Part shown: positions 62,200 to 64,000 of the stretch, one piece after another | How positions within the stretch are numbered: position 1 is the first letter of the stretch | Layout: each line of letters begins with the position of its first letter | From: Bradyrhizobium sp. BRP22 | GTDB lineage: Bacteria > Pseudomonadota > Alphaproteobacteria > Rhizobiales > Xanthobacteraceae | Length of the DNA: 64,000 nucleotides | Direction: 5' to 3' | NCBI RefSeq assembly: GCF_020194175.1 | Contig: NZ_JADYVX010000041.1 | Span: 1-64,000 of the forward strand | Notes under the pieces: generated by a model | The model's database searches: none | Told to the model about the DNA's origin: nothing | The model's input: only the letters and a program-made list of their open reading frames with translations | Program-made: the position numbers and the translations under genes

Positions 62200-63487
62200 C
62201 AGTGACGCCGCGCAGCAGGTTGTAGGCGGCATTCAGCGCCTTGTCGTTCTTCTCGTCGGGCGGAACGAAGGACTGCGAGCCGGTCTGCTCGGCGCCTTCG
62301 GCGGCCAGGTGCCCGCGCATCGACGCCTCGCCCTTGATCTCGGCACGGGTCTTCAACTCGTCCGGCACATCCTGCAGGATCTCGATGTCGGGCGCGATGC
62401 CCTGCGCCTGGATCGAGCGGCCCGACGGCGTGAAGTAGCGCGCGGTGGTCAGCGCCAGCGCGCCATTGCCGGGTCCGAGCGGAATGATGGTTTGCACCGA
62501 GCCCTTGCCGAAGGTGCGGGTGCCGATCAGGGTCGCGCGCTTGTGATCATGCAGTGCGCCGGCCACGATCTCAGAGGCAGAGGCCGAGCCGCCATTGATC
62601 AGGACCACCAGCGGCTTGCCCTTGGTCATGTCGCCGCCGCGCGCGGTGAAACGCTGGGTCTCCTCCGGCAACCGGCCGCGGGTCGAAACCACCTCGCCGC
62701 GCGCCATCAGCGAGCTCACCACCGAGACCGCCTGGTCGAGCAGGCCGCCGGGATTGTTGCGCAGATCGATCACATAGCCGGCGAGCTTGTCCTGCGGGAT
62801 CTGCTTGGAGATTTCGGTGATGGCCTTGCGCAGGCCCTCGGTGGTCTGCTCGTTGAACGAGGTGATCCTGATATAGCCGATGTTTCCGCCATCGGTGTGG
62901 AAGCGCACCGGCCGCACGCGGATGATCTCGCGGGTGATCGAGACATCGATCGGCTTGTCGGCATCCTTGCGAATGATCTTCAGCCGTGTCTGGCTGTTGG
63001 GTGCGCCCTTCATCTTGTTGACGGCCTGATCCAGCGTCATGCCCTGGATCTGCTCGTCATCGATCTGGGTGATGATGTCGCCCGACATGATACCGGCGCG
63101 CGAGGCCGGCGTGTCGTCGATGGGAGCCACGACCTTGATGAAACCGTCTTCCATCGTGACTTCGATGCCGAGACCGCCGAACTCGCCGTGCGTGGTCTCC
63201 TGCATGTCGGTCCAGCCCTTCTCGTTCATGTAACGAGAATGCGGATCGAGCGAGGAGATCATGCCGTTGATCGCGCCCTCGATCAGCTTGGTGTCGTCGG
63301 GCCTTTCGACATAGTCAGTGCGGACGCGCTCGAACACGTCGCCGAACAGGTTGAGCTGGGAATAGGTGTCGGAGCGGACCGCGGCCTTGGCGACCGCAAC
63401 CAGATTGGCGCCCTGCGGAGCGGTGACGAGAAGGGTAAGACCAGCGCCCGTGACCGTACCGAGGAGAAAGCCAAAATTCCTGCGCAT
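62153..63487 (-). CDS. ctpA: Carboxy-terminal processing protease (S41)
   Basis: CtpA/Prc-type proteases cut periplasmic proteins near their C-termini and affect cell-wall enzymes and stress tolerance. The 444-residue protein has an N-terminal signal/anchor (about 6-27, FLLGTVTGAGLTLLVTAP), a PDZ domain (about 85-170) and the S41 catalytic core. The Ser is in NGGSASASEI and the Lys in FGKGSVQTI, the usual Ser-Lys dyad. The ATG at 63487 follows GGAAGGA; a GTG ten codons upstream is also in frame. Its 3' end lies under the convergent GGDEF-EAL gene. Confidence 0.95.
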   Translation of the reverse strand: MRRNFGFLLGTVTGAGLTLLVTAPQGANLVAVAKAAVRSDTYSQLNLFGDVFERVRTDYVERPDDTKLIEGAINGMISSLDPHSRYMNEKGWTDMQETTHGEFGGLGIEVTMEDGFIKVVAPIDDTPASRAGIMSGDIITQIDDEQIQGMTLDQAVNKMKGAPNSQTRLKIIRKDADKPIDVSITREIIRVRPVRFHTDGGNIGYIRITSFNEQTTEGLRKAITEISKQIPQDKLAGYVIDLRNNPGGLLDQAVSVVSSLMARGEVVSTRGRLPEETQRFTARGGDMTKGKPLVVLINGGSASASEIVAGALHDHKRATLIGTRTFGKGSVQTIIPLGPGNGALALTTARYFTPSGRSIQAQGIAPDIEILQDVPDELKTRAEIKGEASMRGHLAAEGAEQTGSQSFVPPDEKNDKALNAAYNLLRGVTVNADAKGAPKRTVPN

Positions 63488-63612
63488 GCGTGCGATCCTT
63501 CCCGCTGTATCAGCCACGACTGTGATGAATCCTCGTTCTCACCCGGCAAAGGCAAACACACAATGCCTTTTTGGTCGGATCAAGGCCAATTTTACCGAAG
63601 TAATACCGTCGC

Positions 63613-63903
63613 TCACGACAACGTGCGCGGGCTATCGTCCTGCGCTTGCAGCCCGCTCTGCCAGGTCGACGGATTCGTGCCGAAGCCGCGCTTGGCGCGG
63701 GTACCCAGCCATTAGCTGAACTGCGGCGGAACATTACGGAATGGCGCTTCCACTCCGAGTTTCAGCGCGGCATCCATCGGCCAGTTCGGGTTGTTGAGGA
63801 TCTCGCGCCCAACCGCGATCAGGTCTGCCTGTTTTGCGCGCAGGATCTGTTCGGCCTGGTCGCCATGGACGATGAGCCCGAACAGGAGCGCATCGGACAT
63901 GAC
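63613..63903 (-). pseudogene. Decayed 3' fragment of an Old-Yellow-Enzyme (YqjM-type) NADH:flavin oxidoreductase
   Basis: The minus strand from about 63903 encodes FGLIVHGDQAEQIL and VGREILNNPNWP, typical of the C-terminal third of YqjM-like flavin oxidoreductases. The reading ends at a TAA (63712-63714), but the same frame continues past it with WLGTRAKRGFGTNPSTW and stops at 63613-63615. In intact relatives, as I recall them, this place reads FGYWLGTRAKRGFG, so a Tyr codon has become a stop. Upstream of ~63903 the sequence no longer looks like the family in any frame. The copy is truncated at both ends and presumably non-functional. Confidence 0.65.
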
Positions 63904-64000
63904 TGGTTTCCTCGACCGGCTTGAAAGACCATGCAACGGTTCTTTTTGCCGAAACGAAATGCGCACCGTTCGCCGCGACAAGGCCGCCCCGCTGCGATTT

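Overview
The window looks like a chromosomal segment of an alphaproteobacterium in or near Bradyrhizobium (Nitrobacteraceae). This rests on four things: high G+C; the dgt-argS-SPOR-nagZ-scpAB-tatABC-serS-surE block; a pyruvate dehydrogenase operon whose E1-beta carries its own lipoyl domain and which contains a DUF5076 gene; and several families of dispersed palindromic intergenic repeats. I saw no rRNA, tRNA or CRISPR array. Most genes read on the minus strand.

Region 1 (1-12460) is a housekeeping block: surE, a small conserved gene, serS, tatCBA, scpBA, nagZ, a SPOR-domain protein, argS and dgt, with erpA divergent. At the left edge the first 19 codons of what looks like an IS1182-type transposase lie just downstream of surE, where rhizobia usually have pcm. 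Region 2 (12469-25265) has an RND efflux operon coupled to a secreted amidohydrolase, xthA, an ExoR-like Sel1 protein behind ilvD, a large lytic transglycosylase and an orphan Bug/TctC binding protein. The 712 bp between ilvD and the transglycosylase has no convincing gene but contains two 16-bp palindromes exactly 20 bp apart.

Region 3 (25360-39786) is central metabolism. It has a threonine-synthase-like enzyme, then the operon pdhA-pdhB-DUF5076-cytosine deaminase-pdhC-61-aa membrane protein-lpdA, with very tight junctions. Upstream are an aldehyde dehydrogenase and a short AcoR-like activator that lacks the AAA+ sigma-54 domain. An 18-bp perfect palindrome lies between those two genes, and a TTGA-N6-TCAA (FixK/FNR-type) site lies in front of the activator. 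ftsB, an FMN reductase, a quinone-oxidoreductase-like MDR and eno complete the region.

Region 4 (39921-48480) is the most interesting. After queF, eight minus-strand genes are packed with overlaps or gaps of at most 17 bp: an XRE regulator, HyfB/C/E/F-like membrane subunits, a HyfG-like large subunit, a HyfI-like small subunit and a small membrane protein. The large subunit has lost all four [NiFe] cysteines, while the small subunit keeps four Fe-S cysteines. This is therefore not a hydrogenase but a complex of the 'energy-converting hydrogenase-related' (Ehr) type, whose reaction is unknown. A near-perfect palindrome upstream of the XRE gene is a candidate operator. The cluster sits between kdsA and eno, which are often close neighbours in alphaproteobacteria.

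Region 5 (48647-64000) has an MFS transporter, kdsA, a NIPSNAP protein, pyrG, secG, tpiA, ppiD, trpD-trpC-moaC, a Cache-PAS-GGDEF-EAL protein and ctpA. The GGDEF-EAL protein's C-terminus is encoded by a palindromic repeat and overlaps the convergent ctpA. At the right edge is a decayed fragment of an Old-Yellow-Enzyme-type gene with an internal stop.
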